NCBI GenBank assembly: GCA_902803035.1
Contig: CADCON010000210.1
Location: forward strand, 1-10,878
DNA length: 10,878 nucleotides
Source: an uncultured Ruminococcus sp.
GTDB taxonomy: Bacteria > Bacillota > Clostridia > Oscillospirales > Acutalibacteraceae
Direction of reading: 5' to 3'
The translations under genes were made by a program, and so were the position numbers. The notes below the pieces were generated by a model that worked only from the letters and a program-made list of their open reading frames with translations, was not told where the DNA came from and made no database searches. Of this stretch, positions 1 to 5,438 are shown piece after piece (position 1 is the first letter of the stretch; every line of letters starts with the position of its first letter).

Positions 1-361
1 CCTTCACGCTTTTTCCGCTCAGCACCAACGGCAGCAGGATATTATCCCGCAGGGTGAAGGTGTCAAGCAGGTTGAATTCCTGGAACACAAAGCCGAGATT
101 CTCCCGCCGGAAGGCTGCCATCGCGCCCTCCTTCACCGAGGCAAGCAGCTTGCCTTCCAGTTCCACCGAACCGCCTGTCGGCTTGTCAAGGGCGGCGAGG
201 ATATTGAGCAGCGTGGTCTTGCCGGAGCCGGATTCGCCCATGATGGCGACATATTCCCCCTGCTCGACCGTGAAGCTGACGCCCTTGAGTGCCTTCACCT
301 GACTGCCGCCCATGCGCGAGGTGTAGGTCTTTTTGAGATCGTTGACCTTGAGAATTTCCAT
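1..361 (-). CDS. BceA/VraF-type ABC transporter ATP-binding protein, N-terminal part (cut by window edge)
   Basis: The first 120 residues of an ABC ATPase are visible; the rest lies left of the window. Walker A is GESGSGKTT at residues 42-50, and the Q-loop glutamine is at 94 in FVFQEFNLLDTF. The opening MEILKVNDLKKTYTSRMGGSQ, the phrase LLNILAALDKPTGG and the FRRENLGFVFQ stretch are typical of the BceA/VraF/MacB group. In Firmicutes these ATPases pair with a large 10-TM BceB permease and give resistance to, or sense, bacitracin-like and cationic peptides. The permease would be expected just beyond the left edge; this is inference. The ATG at 361 is preceded by a CGGAGG ribosome binding site at about 372-377. 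The gene has its own promoter, so it is probably independent of the acetyltransferase gene behind it. Confidence 0.88.
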   Translation of the reverse strand, partial: MEILKVNDLKKTYTSRMGGSQVKALKGVSFTVEQGEYVAIMGESGSGKTTLLNILAALDKPTGGSVELEGKLLASVKEGAMAAFRRENLGFVFQEFNLLDTFTLRDNILLPLVLSGKSVK

Positions 362-375
362 TTTACTAAAACCTC

Positions 376-409
376 CGTTTCATTTGGTGCTTTTATTGTA
401 AATGAAACG
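376..409. repeat. 10-bp perfect inverted repeat around the -10 of the BceA-like gene
   Basis: CGTTTCATTT (376-385) and AAATGAAACG (400-409) are perfect reverse complements separated by 14 bp. One arm touches the -10 hexamer and the other ends at the ribosome binding site. The predicted transcription start (about 388) lies between the arms, so the full hairpin could not form in the RNA. A DNA operator for a dimeric repressor is therefore more likely than an RNA element. Confidence 0.55.
395..400 (-). promoter_or_regulatory. -10 box of the BceA-like gene, poor -35
   Basis: On the minus strand a TACAAT hexamer (5 of 6 to TATAAT) lies 33 bp before the ATG. The hexamer 17 bp upstream (TGTCGA, 418-423) is a poor -35. 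A weak -35 is what one expects of a promoter that needs a response regulator, and a BceR-like inverted repeat lies upstream at 445-458. Confidence 0.5.
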
Positions 410-444
410 AATTTTTTTCGACATCGAATGAGGTGACATGGATG

Positions 445-458
445 TGACATTTTTGTCA
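445..458. promoter_or_regulatory. BceR-like operator (TGACA-N4-TGTCA)
   Basis: The perfect inverted repeat TGACA-TTTT-TGTCA matches the ACA-N4-TGT core known for BceR-type response regulators, which activate BceAB-type transporters. It lies about 45 bp upstream of the -10 of the BceA-like gene. A further TGACA at 434-438 is spaced 11 bp from the first half-site, about one helical turn, so a second bound subunit is possible. The repeat overlaps the stop codon of the acetyltransferase gene (456-458). Confidence 0.5.
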
Positions 459-914
459 TTCCGGATCAGAGGAAAAATGCAGGAACTGATAAAACGCCGT
501 CTTGCCTTCGCTGCTGAAGCCCGCGTTCCGGTAGAAACGCAGTGTGCTTTCCTCCTGCGAGCCGGTAATCAGCATCATCTTGTAGCAGCCTGCTTGTTCG
601 GCAAGCTCCCTCGCGCGGGCAAGACAAGCCGACGCGCAGCCCCTTCCCCGGTAATCGGCGTGCGTCACGACATTCTCGATCAGCGCGTAGGGACGCACAT
701 TCCTTGTGAGATTCGGGATGATCACACACACGCAGGAGGAAACAATGCGCCCGTCCTCCTCGCACACGATGATGTGATAATCGGGGTTGGCGCAGATCGC
801 CCGCCATGTATCCCGCAGATGGCCGTCGTCCTGCGGAATGGCTTTTTCATGCAGATGAAGGTACAGCTCCAGCAGCTTCTCCCATTCGTCCGGATGGATT
901 TCTCTGATATTCAT
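456..914 (-). CDS. GNAT family N-acetyltransferase
   Basis: A 152-aa protein with a complete GNAT fold. It would transfer an acetyl group from acetyl-CoA to an amine substrate that cannot be named from sequence. The acetyl-CoA loop is Y88-R-G-R-G-C-A94 (the R/Q-x-x-G-x-G/A motif), preceded by the strand IENVVTHADY. The C-terminal FYRNAGF at 127-133 is the usual motif B segment. The length is normal for a single-domain GNAT. The ATG overlaps the TGA of the upstream 2H phosphoesterase gene as ATGA, and its GGAGG ribosome binding site lies inside that gene. The two are therefore very likely co-transcribed and translationally coupled. No terminator is evident after the stop; instead the stop overlaps the BceR-like operator of the next gene. 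Confidence 0.87.
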   Translation of the reverse strand: MNIREIHPDEWEKLLELYLHLHEKAIPQDDGHLRDTWRAICANPDYHIIVCEEDGRIVSSCVCVIIPNLTRNVRPYALIENVVTHADYRGRGCASACLARARELAEQAGCYKMMLITGSQEESTLRFYRNAGFSSEGKTAFYQFLHFSSDPE

Positions 915-1459
915 GCTCTTCCTCCCTCAAACGCAAACCTCGCCAGCTCCTCGACCGGAAAGGTGATTTTTACCAGCCCTACGGATGAATACATTCCGCC
1001 GGTTTTCTGAAATGCACGCAGAATCAGCTCGCTCGCCTGATAGAAGGCGTCCTGCCCATCTTCGGCAGTCAGCGCGACGGCACAGTGCGGCGCCCAGACG
1101 TCCGGTCTGTACCAGTCTTTCCATTGCCCGTGAAATTCGCTCATCCTGTCATATAATTCCCGCTGAAGGGCAAAAAGACTTTGGTTCAGTGCCGGCAGCA
1201 GATAGACCACTTTCGTGTCGGTAAACATCGCCACGGAGTGAAGGAAGGCCGGCGAAGGCGCGTGCGACTTCGCAAACGCTTTCAGAATATCGGTGCCTTT
1301 CGTTTCGTCAATGTCCTCGAATACGCCGAGCGTGATGTGCGGACGGGTTTTCCATTCGAGATATCTGGTGCTGATGCCCTTTTCAGCGACTATGCGCGCA
1401 AGGGTCATGATTTTTTCTTCCATCTCGCTGTCAAAGAACAATTCAAACGCGTAAGTCAC
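911..1459 (-). CDS. 2H phosphoesterase superfamily protein (2'-5' RNA ligase/cyclic phosphodiesterase-like)
   Basis: A 182-aa protein when read from the GTG at 1459, which has an AAGGGGG ribosome binding site about 7 bp upstream. The longer open frame extends into the untranslated region and is not used. The family carries two H-x-T/S motifs that act on 2'-5' or cyclic phosphodiester bonds in RNA or nucleotides. The first is clear: PHITLGV at 40-46. The second, PHCAVAL at 124-130, has alanine where T or S is usual, so the histidine is kept but its hydroxyl partner is lost. Activity could be reduced, or the substrate different. It forms a two-gene unit with the GNAT gene (ATGA overlap). The natural substrate cannot be told. 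Confidence 0.78.
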   Translation of the reverse strand: MTYAFELFFDSEMEEKIMTLARIVAEKGISTRYLEWKTRPHITLGVFEDIDETKGTDILKAFAKSHAPSPAFLHSVAMFTDTKVVYLLPALNQSLFALQRELYDRMSEFHGQWKDWYRPDVWAPHCAVALTAEDGQDAFYQASELILRAFQKTGGMYSSVGLVKITFPVEELARFAFEGGRA

Positions 1460-1486
1460 AATGATTCCCCCTTCTGTTATTCTTTC

Positions 1487-1507
1487 GGTTCCGACAGAAC
1501 CATTGTA
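1487..1507 (-). promoter_or_regulatory. Possible promoter and leader hairpin of the 2H phosphoesterase gene
   Basis: A TACAAT -10-like hexamer on the minus strand (1502-1507) has no good -35; the hexamer 17 bp upstream reads GATTTT. Just downstream, GGTTC-CGACA-GAACC (1487-1501) is a 5-bp stem with a 5-nt loop. The inverted repeat at 1531-1559 would abut the -35 region. This is weak evidence alone. Confidence 0.3.
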
Positions 1508-1530
1508 TTTTCTGACAAATATCAAAAATC

Positions 1531-1559
1531 GGCACTCCCGCGCTAAAGACAAGAGTGCC
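1531..1559 (-). terminator. Inverted repeat after rpsI: weak terminator or operator
   Basis: GGCACTC and GAGTGCC form a perfect 7-bp stem with a 15-nt loop. On the minus strand it is followed by GATTTTTGATATTT, so it could end the rplM-rpsI transcript 85 nt past the stop. The half-sites resemble the TTAGCACTC/GAGTGCTAA halves of the CIRCE heat-shock operator, but the spacing is 15 instead of 9. It also sits where the -35 of the next gene would be, so an operator role stays open. Confidence 0.4.
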
Positions 1560-1570
1560 AATTCATTGAT

Positions 1571-1603
1571 AAAAAAGTTTGACCGGGCAGAACATGACTG
1601 CCC
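1571..1603 (-). terminator. Possible terminator of the rplM-rpsI operon
   Basis: On the minus strand GGGCAG-TCATGTT-CTGCCC forms a 6-bp stem about 40 nt after the rpsI stop. Six T residues follow (1571-1576). The 8 nt between stem and T-run make it a poor intrinsic terminator. It and the hairpin at 1531-1559 may act in tandem. Confidence 0.35.
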
Positions 1604-1643
1604 CCATTCCGTCGAAAAAAGCAACAATCCGTCCGGAAAGAGA

Positions 1644-2045
1644 TTATCTCTTGCTGAACTGGGGAGCGCGACGGGCGGCCTTGAGACCGTACTTCTTTCT
1701 TTCCTTCATTCTGGGGTCTCTGGTGAGGAAGCCTGCGCTCTTGAGCATGGCACGGAGGTTCTCGGTATCGTACTGGAGAAGGGCTCTGGCAATGCCGTGG
1801 CGAATGGCACCCGCCTGACCGGTAACGCCGCCGCCGGTGACATTGCAGACAACGTCAAAGCGATCGGTAAGACCTGTCAGCTCGAGGGGCTGGCGAACGA
1901 TAACCTTGAGCGTGTCAAGGCCGAAATAATCGTCGATTTCTCTGTTATTGATGACAATCTTGCCTGTGCCCTTGTAAAGTCTTACTCTGGCAACAGAACT
2001 CTTTCTTCTGCCTGTTCCATAAAAAAACGGTGTCTTATCGTACAT
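1644..2045 (-). CDS. rpsI: 30S ribosomal protein S9
   Basis: A full-length S9 of 133 aa with the family's standard features. The N-terminal YGTGRRKSSVARV carries the conserved GRRK patch. G-G-G-V-T-G-Q-A-G-A-IRHGIARAL follows at about 71-89. The basic tail KKYGLKAARRAPQFSKR reaches the ribosomal P site through its final lysine-arginine pair. It is a component of the head of the small subunit and contacts 16S rRNA and tRNA. The start follows an AAGGAGG ribosome binding site about 9 bp upstream. It lies 21 bp after rplM, the conserved L13-S9 order, and shares the rplM promoter. Two possible hairpin terminators follow. Confidence 0.98.
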   Translation of the reverse strand: MYDKTPFFYGTGRRKSSVARVRLYKGTGKIVINNREIDDYFGLDTLKVIVRQPLELTGLTDRFDVVCNVTGGGVTGQAGAIRHGIARALLQYDTENLRAMLKSAGFLTRDPRMKERKKYGLKAARRAPQFSKR

Positions 2046-2066
2046 ATATTTTTTCCTCCTTCCGAA

Positions 2067-2495
2067 TTACATTGCCCAGACTTCGGGCTTCTGAGCATCA
2101 TGCTTGTGCTCCGCGCCTGCATAGAGATGCAGTCTGCGGAGTGCCGCTCTGCCGATGGTGGTGTCGGGAACCATGCCTTTGACAGCAAGCTCCATCACTC
2201 TGGTGGGCTTGATCTTCATCATTGTGCCGGCCTTGGTCTCCTTAAGGTGACCAATATATCCGGTGTGACGATAATAAATCTTCTTCTCGAGCTTGCCGCC
2301 GGTAAGCACCGCCTTCTCGCAGTTGATGATGATGACATGATCTCCGCAGTCCACGTGGGGTGCAAAAATCGGCTTGACCTTACCTCTGAGAATATCGGCT
2401 GCCAGCGTGGCTACGCGGCCGACAGGCTGACCTGCTGCATCGATTACATACCACTTGCGGTCGATTTCGCCGGCTTTGGGCATAAATGTTGACAT
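2067..2495 (-). CDS. rplM: 50S ribosomal protein L13
   Basis: A 142-aa L13 of normal length. It binds 23S rRNA early in large-subunit assembly. Recognisable blocks are RKWYVIDAAGQPVGRVAT near the start, the FAPHVDCGDHVIIINCEKAVLTGGK block in the middle, the YYRHTGYIGHLKE segment, VKGMVPDTTIGRAALRRLHLYAG and the terminal EHKHDAQKPE. The start has a GGAGG ribosome binding site 8 bp upstream. It is the first gene of the rplM-rpsI operon, behind a strong sigma-A promoter and a short structured leader, probably the site of feedback control by L13 itself. Confidence 0.98.
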   Translation of the reverse strand: MSTFMPKAGEIDRKWYVIDAAGQPVGRVATLAADILRGKVKPIFAPHVDCGDHVIIINCEKAVLTGGKLEKKIYYRHTGYIGHLKETKAGTMMKIKPTRVMELAVKGMVPDTTIGRAALRRLHLYAGAEHKHDAQKPEVWAM

Positions 2496-2532
2496 AGCGT
2501 TTTCCTCCGTTTATCATAATTCTTTCATTTCT

Positions 2533-2574
2533 GAACCGCATTTTCCGCGCTTCTCTCAGCGCATTCATGAGTTC
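2533..2574 (-). ncRNA. Candidate L13 leader (autoregulatory mRNA structure)
   Basis: With the promoter at 2584-2612 the transcript should begin near 2577, so this structure forms right at the 5' end of the mRNA. On the minus strand GAAC pairs with GTTC (2571-2574 with 2533-2536). CAT then pairs with ATG across a small internal loop, and an inner GCGC-(8 nt)-GCGC hairpin caps it. Firmicute rplM genes often carry an L13-binding leader of about this size and place. I infer that class from position and shape; I cannot score it against a covariance model. Confidence 0.55.
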
Positions 2575-2583
2575 GCAATGAGT

Positions 2584-2612
2584 ATATTACCACAGATCAT
2601 TCCCCTTGTCAA
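2584..2612 (-). promoter_or_regulatory. Sigma-A promoter of rplM-rpsI
   Basis: On the minus strand a perfect -35 TTGACA (2607-2612), a 17-bp spacer and -10 TAATAT (2584-2589). An A/T-rich stretch with AAAAAA lies just upstream of the -35 and may act as an UP element. This is a strong promoter, as expected for ribosomal protein genes. Confidence 0.88.
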
Positions 2613-2752
2613 CACTTTTTTAGAAGAAATTTAATTTACAATCTTCAATCTCTTGTTTTCTCGTCTATTCTCTGCTTTTCTCTCTTATACTCTTTTGTCA
2701 TTTTATTATTTATCCTTTTCCGAGAAAAATACGACTACTTTTGTATCAGCTA
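2613..2752. other. Intergenic spacer, pyrimidine-rich on plus strand
   Basis: No gene is seen between the divergent rplM and lipoprotein promoters. The stretch 2641-2724 is very rich in T and C (repeated TCTC, TTTTCT) and so purine-rich on the other strand. I see no convincing hairpin or coding frame. Confidence 0.5.
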
Positions 2753-2781
2753 TTGACCTGTCAACAATTTTATGGTATAAT
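2753..2781 (+). promoter_or_regulatory. Sigma-A promoter of the lipoprotein gene with overlapping palindromes
   Basis: -35 TTGACC (2753-2758), a 17-bp spacer and a perfect -10 TATAAT (2776-2781) with an extended TGG before it. The -35 lies inside a 12-bp palindrome, TTGAC-CT-GTCAA (2753-2764). Downstream, ATTATT and AATAAT (2787-2792 and 2801-2806) flank the 10-bp palindrome ATTCATGAAT (2794-2803) near the predicted transcription start. Both could be operators. Confidence 0.82.
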
Positions 2782-2823
2782 ATTTTATTATTGATTCATG
2801 AATAATTACAAGTGGTGAGAGCA

Positions 2824-3774
2824 ATGGCATCTGCAAAATATAACCCTGTCCGTTTTTTACTGCGCGGTATGATTCTGATTCTTTGCCTGATGACGGGCAT
2901 CGGCATCCTGTCCTCCTGCGGTTCCGCCGGCGGAAGGAAGGCTTCCGACTGGAAGGGAACATGGTACAGGGAGGGCGATTCGCCGTTCTCCCGGTGCATT
3001 GTGGAAATATCCAATGTTTCCGGCGAGGGCTTCGACTTCACGCTTACCGTCTACAACGGCAACAAGGCGGGCGAGCTGAAAAACTGTCACGCGAAATTTG
3101 AGCAGAAAGTGAATGAATACATCCCGCAGGACACCGATTTCGACGATGATAATGCCGCCTTCTTCAAAGAAAACATCAATTCAGACTCCGGCTACGCCGC
3201 GCATTACTACGCCGAGGACCCGAGAAGCTATATCGAATTCTGCTTTGATGAAGCGGAAGCAGACAAGCTCAATATTGCCTTTGTCACAACCGGCAATTAC
3301 GTGGAGTGGACCGCGTTCGACGGCTTTCAGGAGAATTCCCAGATCACCGGCATCTTTTCGCATGAAGAAAGCTATATCAACGACAACCTGTACGAGATGG
3401 GCATTCTGAGCAAAAAGAGCGACGACAGCCTGCATAAGATGATGGGCGACGACGTCTACTTCCGCTTGCTCTGCTGTTTTCAGATTCATGAGGCTGTCCG
3501 CAGCGACGCCACAGGCAGCAACCTCCCCTACGAATACGGCGGCGTCGTGCATATGCATGACGGCATCGGCGGCACCATTCATTACGGCTCAATGGTCAAT
3601 CAGCAGTATGCCGCCTGCGTCATTGAATTCGACGACGGAAGCGTCAGCGCGGCAGTGTCCTTTGAAAATGAGGCTCCTTCCTATTATTCCAACAACTGGG
3701 TCTATGAAAAGGATCATCCCTACCCTATTATTATCTGGCTTGAGAATTACTCCGCCACCACCAATTTGAAATAA
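2824..3774 (+). CDS. Secreted lipoprotein of unknown function
   Basis: A 316-aa protein read from the ATG at 2824, with GGTGA just upstream; an in-frame GTG at 2812 is less likely. Residues 9-31 hold a lipoprotein signal peptide: basic R10/R14, a hydrophobic core, then lipobox L29-S-S-C32. C32 would be lipidated and the protein anchored outside the membrane. The mature part opens with SDWKGTWYREG and alternating strands (IVEISN, FDFTLTVYNG), which suggests a small beta-barrel or lipocalin-like fold. The acidic run DTDFDDDN follows. The second half has conserved-looking aromatic and glycine-rich stretches (EYGGVVHMHDGIGGTIHYGS). I do not recognise the family. It has its own promoter, and no terminator is obvious after it. 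Confidence 0.8.
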   Translation: MASAKYNPVRFLLRGMILILCLMTGIGILSSCGSAGGRKASDWKGTWYREGDSPFSRCIVEISNVSGEGFDFTLTVYNGNKAGELKNCHAKFEQKVNEYIPQDTDFDDDNAAFFKENINSDSGYAAHYYAEDPRSYIEFCFDEAEADKLNIAFVTTGNYVEWTAFDGFQENSQITGIFSHEESYINDNLYEMGILSKKSDDSLHKMMGDDVYFRLLCCFQIHEAVRSDATGSNLPYEYGGVVHMHDGIGGTIHYGSMVNQQYAACVIEFDDGSVSAAVSFENEAPSYYSNNWVYEKDHPYPIIIWLENYSATTNLK

Positions 3775-3849
3775 TGCTCTCTCCTGTCGCTGAGAATGGA
3801 TAATGGGATTTATTTACAATTTGTTTTTCTATCTGACTCAAAAAAGCAC

Positions 3850-3855
3850 TATAAT
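3850..3855 (+). promoter_or_regulatory. -10 box of the PadR-like gene
   Basis: A perfect TATAAT lies 37 bp before the PadR start, but no hexamer at 16-18 bp upstream looks like a -35 (TTCTAT at 17). Three ATGATA copies lie between the -10 and the start (3854, 3871 and 3884). No PadR-type ATGT-N8-ACAT operator is seen. Confidence 0.45.
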
Positions 3856-3891
3856 GATATTACAGAATGAATGATACAGGGGGATGATACT

Positions 3892-4269
3892 ATGCCAAGA
3901 GGCAACAACAAGGATTACAGTGCCAAAATGACGGAGAATCTCAAAAAGGCACTCACTGAAATGCTTATTCTTTCCTTCCTCAGCAAAAAGGATATGACGA
4001 TTTATGAAATTCTCAATATTCTCGACAAGCAGAGCGGCGGAATCTGCCGTATCCAGTACCCTTACGGGGTGATTTACCGGATGTCTGACCGCGGTTACAT
4101 AGAAATTGCGGGCAAGGCTGTTTCTGACGACCGGCGCAGGATTCACTACCGCATCACTGACCTCGGCAGGGATTATCTCGCCAGAATCAGGGATGAATAT
4201 CTTGCTTTCAGCAAGGGGATGAATATGATACTCGACTATGTCGAAAGCATCGGTAACACCGATCAGTGA
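3892..4269 (+). CDS. PadR family transcriptional regulator
   Basis: A 125-aa winged-helix repressor. Residues 17-100 match the PadR pattern: LKKALTEMLILSFLSKKDMTIYEILNIL (helices 1-2), then the recognition region YPYGVIYRMSDRGYIE (57-71), the wing with DDRRRIHYRIT (79-89) and LGRDYLARIRDEY. The wing RRIHYRIT is highly typical. The usual GTLYPxLxRLE is altered to YPYGVIYRMSDRG. A short C-terminal helix would mediate dimer contacts. The start at 3892 follows GGGGG about 9 bp upstream; an in-frame ATG at 3871 lies before that ribosome binding site and is rejected. The gene has its own -10 box and terminator, so it is probably monocistronic. PadR proteins often control neighbouring transporters or membrane proteins; here the neighbours are the lipoprotein and the lipid kinase, and the target is not known. 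Confidence 0.85.
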   Translation: MPRGNNKDYSAKMTENLKKALTEMLILSFLSKKDMTIYEILNILDKQSGGICRIQYPYGVIYRMSDRGYIEIAGKAVSDDRRRIHYRITDLGRDYLARIRDEYLAFSKGMNMILDYVESIGNTDQ

Positions 4270-4301
4270 AATGATTGATACATTCTCTGTATTTTACCGG
4301 T

Positions 4302-4339
4302 TCGCAGCGTGGATCGTTTCTTCGCTGCGACTGTTTTTT
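4302..4339 (+). terminator. Terminator of the PadR-like gene
   Basis: TCGCAGCG and CGCTGCGA form a perfect 8-bp stem with a 13-nt loop. CTG and six T residues (4334-4339) follow. It lies 33 bp after the PadR stop. Confidence 0.8.
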
Positions 4340-4417
4340 CCTCTTTCTTCTATTTGCTATCCGCTTCTGAAAGGAAAAAACGTCGATAACGATTAAATGC
4401 AGTTTACATTCCATTGA

Positions 4418-4423
4418 TATAAT
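4418..4423 (+). promoter_or_regulatory. -10 box of the lipid kinase gene
   Basis: A perfect TATAAT lies 43 bp before the kinase ATG, after the PadR terminator. No good -35 is found at 16-18 bp upstream, so activation or a non-standard promoter is possible. Confidence 0.45.
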
Positions 4424-4466
4424 GACAAAATGAAACTACCAGATTAAACCGAATGGAGATATCCTG

Positions 4467-5372
4467 ATGAGCAAGAAGATCATGCTTATTATTAATCCCT
4501 GCGCCGGAAGGCGAAAAGGAAAAAGAAAATCCGGTGCTGTGGCGGAGCTTTTTAAACAAAAAGGGTTCGACTGCCAGCTTTTTCTGACCGAAGAACGCAA
4601 TGACGCTACCAGATTTGTAATAGAGCATGGCCGGGAATATGATCTGATCGCCTGCATGGGCGGCGACGGTACCCTGAATGAGGTGATCAATGGCATCATC
4701 AAAGCCAATCTTGACCTTCCCCTCGGTTATATTCCCGCCGGAAGCACCAATGATTTTGCCAGAAGTATGCACCTCTCTAAAAATATTGAAAAGTCGGTCG
4801 ACATTATCGCTCAATGCGCGGTAAGAAGAATTGACGCAGGCCTTTTCAATGACAGGTATTTCGGATATGTTTCCTCCTTCGGATTATTCACACGCACATC
4901 CTACAGCACCTCTCAGAAGGTTAAAAATATCTTCGGCGGTAAATTATCCTACTTCATGCACGGCGCAACCGAGATTTTCAGGATCAGGACAGAGCATATG
5001 TACATCGAAACGGGCTCCAAAACCTATGAGGACGATTATCTCTTCGGCGCGATTACCAATTCCACTTCGCTTGGCGGCGTGCTGAAATATGATCCCCGTC
5101 TTGTCAATATGAACGATGGCCTTCTTGAAATGATTCTGGTGCGAAAGCCCCAGAATCCCGCGCAGCTCTTCTCCATTCTCAGAAGCCTGCTTACCAAAAA
5201 GGTCACCGGCAATCCTTACATAGCCTTCGACCGCTCTGACCGATTCACCATTCATCCGGCGGCCAGATCTGATTGGTCGCTCGACGGGGAATTCGCCTAT
5301 TCAACCGGCAGTTGTGAAATCCGGTGCCTGAAAGAGAGAATTCAGTTTATCGTCCCGGAGAACAACCGGTAA
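4467..5372 (+). CDS. Diacylglycerol kinase family lipid kinase (YegS/DgkB type)
   Basis: A 301-aa cytosolic or membrane-associated lipid kinase with the catalytic DAGK fold. It would phosphorylate a lipid such as diacylglycerol, using ATP, to feed phospholipid turnover. The nucleotide-binding N-domain shows IINPCAG (8-14), GGDGTLNEV (65-73) and PAGSTNDFAR (90-99), all family hallmarks. The C-terminal domain carries SLDGE (271-275), the metal/active-site segment. Length is normal. The ATG has a TGGAG ribosome binding site. The exact substrate (diacylglycerol, undecaprenol or other lipid) cannot be told from sequence. It stands alone between the PadR terminator and a strong bidirectional terminator. 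The spacing gives no proof that PadR controls it. Confidence 0.9.
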   Translation: MSKKIMLIINPCAGRRKGKRKSGAVAELFKQKGFDCQLFLTEERNDATRFVIEHGREYDLIACMGGDGTLNEVINGIIKANLDLPLGYIPAGSTNDFARSMHLSKNIEKSVDIIAQCAVRRIDAGLFNDRYFGYVSSFGLFTRTSYSTSQKVKNIFGGKLSYFMHGATEIFRIRTEHMYIETGSKTYEDDYLFGAITNSTSLGGVLKYDPRLVNMNDGLLEMILVRKPQNPAQLFSILRSLLTKKVTGNPYIAFDRSDRFTIHPAARSDWSLDGEFAYSTGSCEIRCLKERIQFIVPENNR

Positions 5373-5385
5373 TCCATTAAAATTC

Positions 5386-5428
5386 AAAGCCCTTCAATGA
5401 TGATTTACGCTCATCATTGAAGGGCTTT
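5386..5428. terminator. Bidirectional terminator between lipid kinase and MerR genes
   Basis: A perfect 18-bp stem (5386-5403 with 5411-5428) and a 7-nt loop lie between two convergent genes. T-rich sequence follows on both strands (CTTTTC on plus, CTTTGAATTTT on minus). It starts 14 bp after the kinase stop and ends 11 bp before the MerR gene's 3' end. Confidence 0.9.
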
Positions 5429-5438
5429 TCGCTGTCTT

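Noticed and set aside
438..1010. Plus-strand open frame across the GNAT gene
   Set aside because: It is the mirror of the GNAT reading frame, with no ribosome binding site or recognisable domain.
1531..1559. True CIRCE/HrcA operator
   Set aside because: The spacer is 15 bp, HrcA sites need 9, and the gene downstream is not a chaperone gene. Kept only as a low-interest finding.
1461..2492. Long plus-strand open frame (343 codons) across rpsI and rplM
   Set aside because: It is antisense to two unmistakable ribosomal protein genes and has no family likeness or ribosome binding site.
2641..2724. Pyrimidine-rich stretch as a functional element
   Set aside because: No repeat unit, dyad or coding frame is evident; probably simple compositional bias in a spacer.
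3853..3890. ATGATA repeats as a PadR operator
   Set aside because: The copies are direct, unevenly spaced (17 and 13 bp), partly overlap the ribosome binding region and lack the ATGT-N8-ACAT form.
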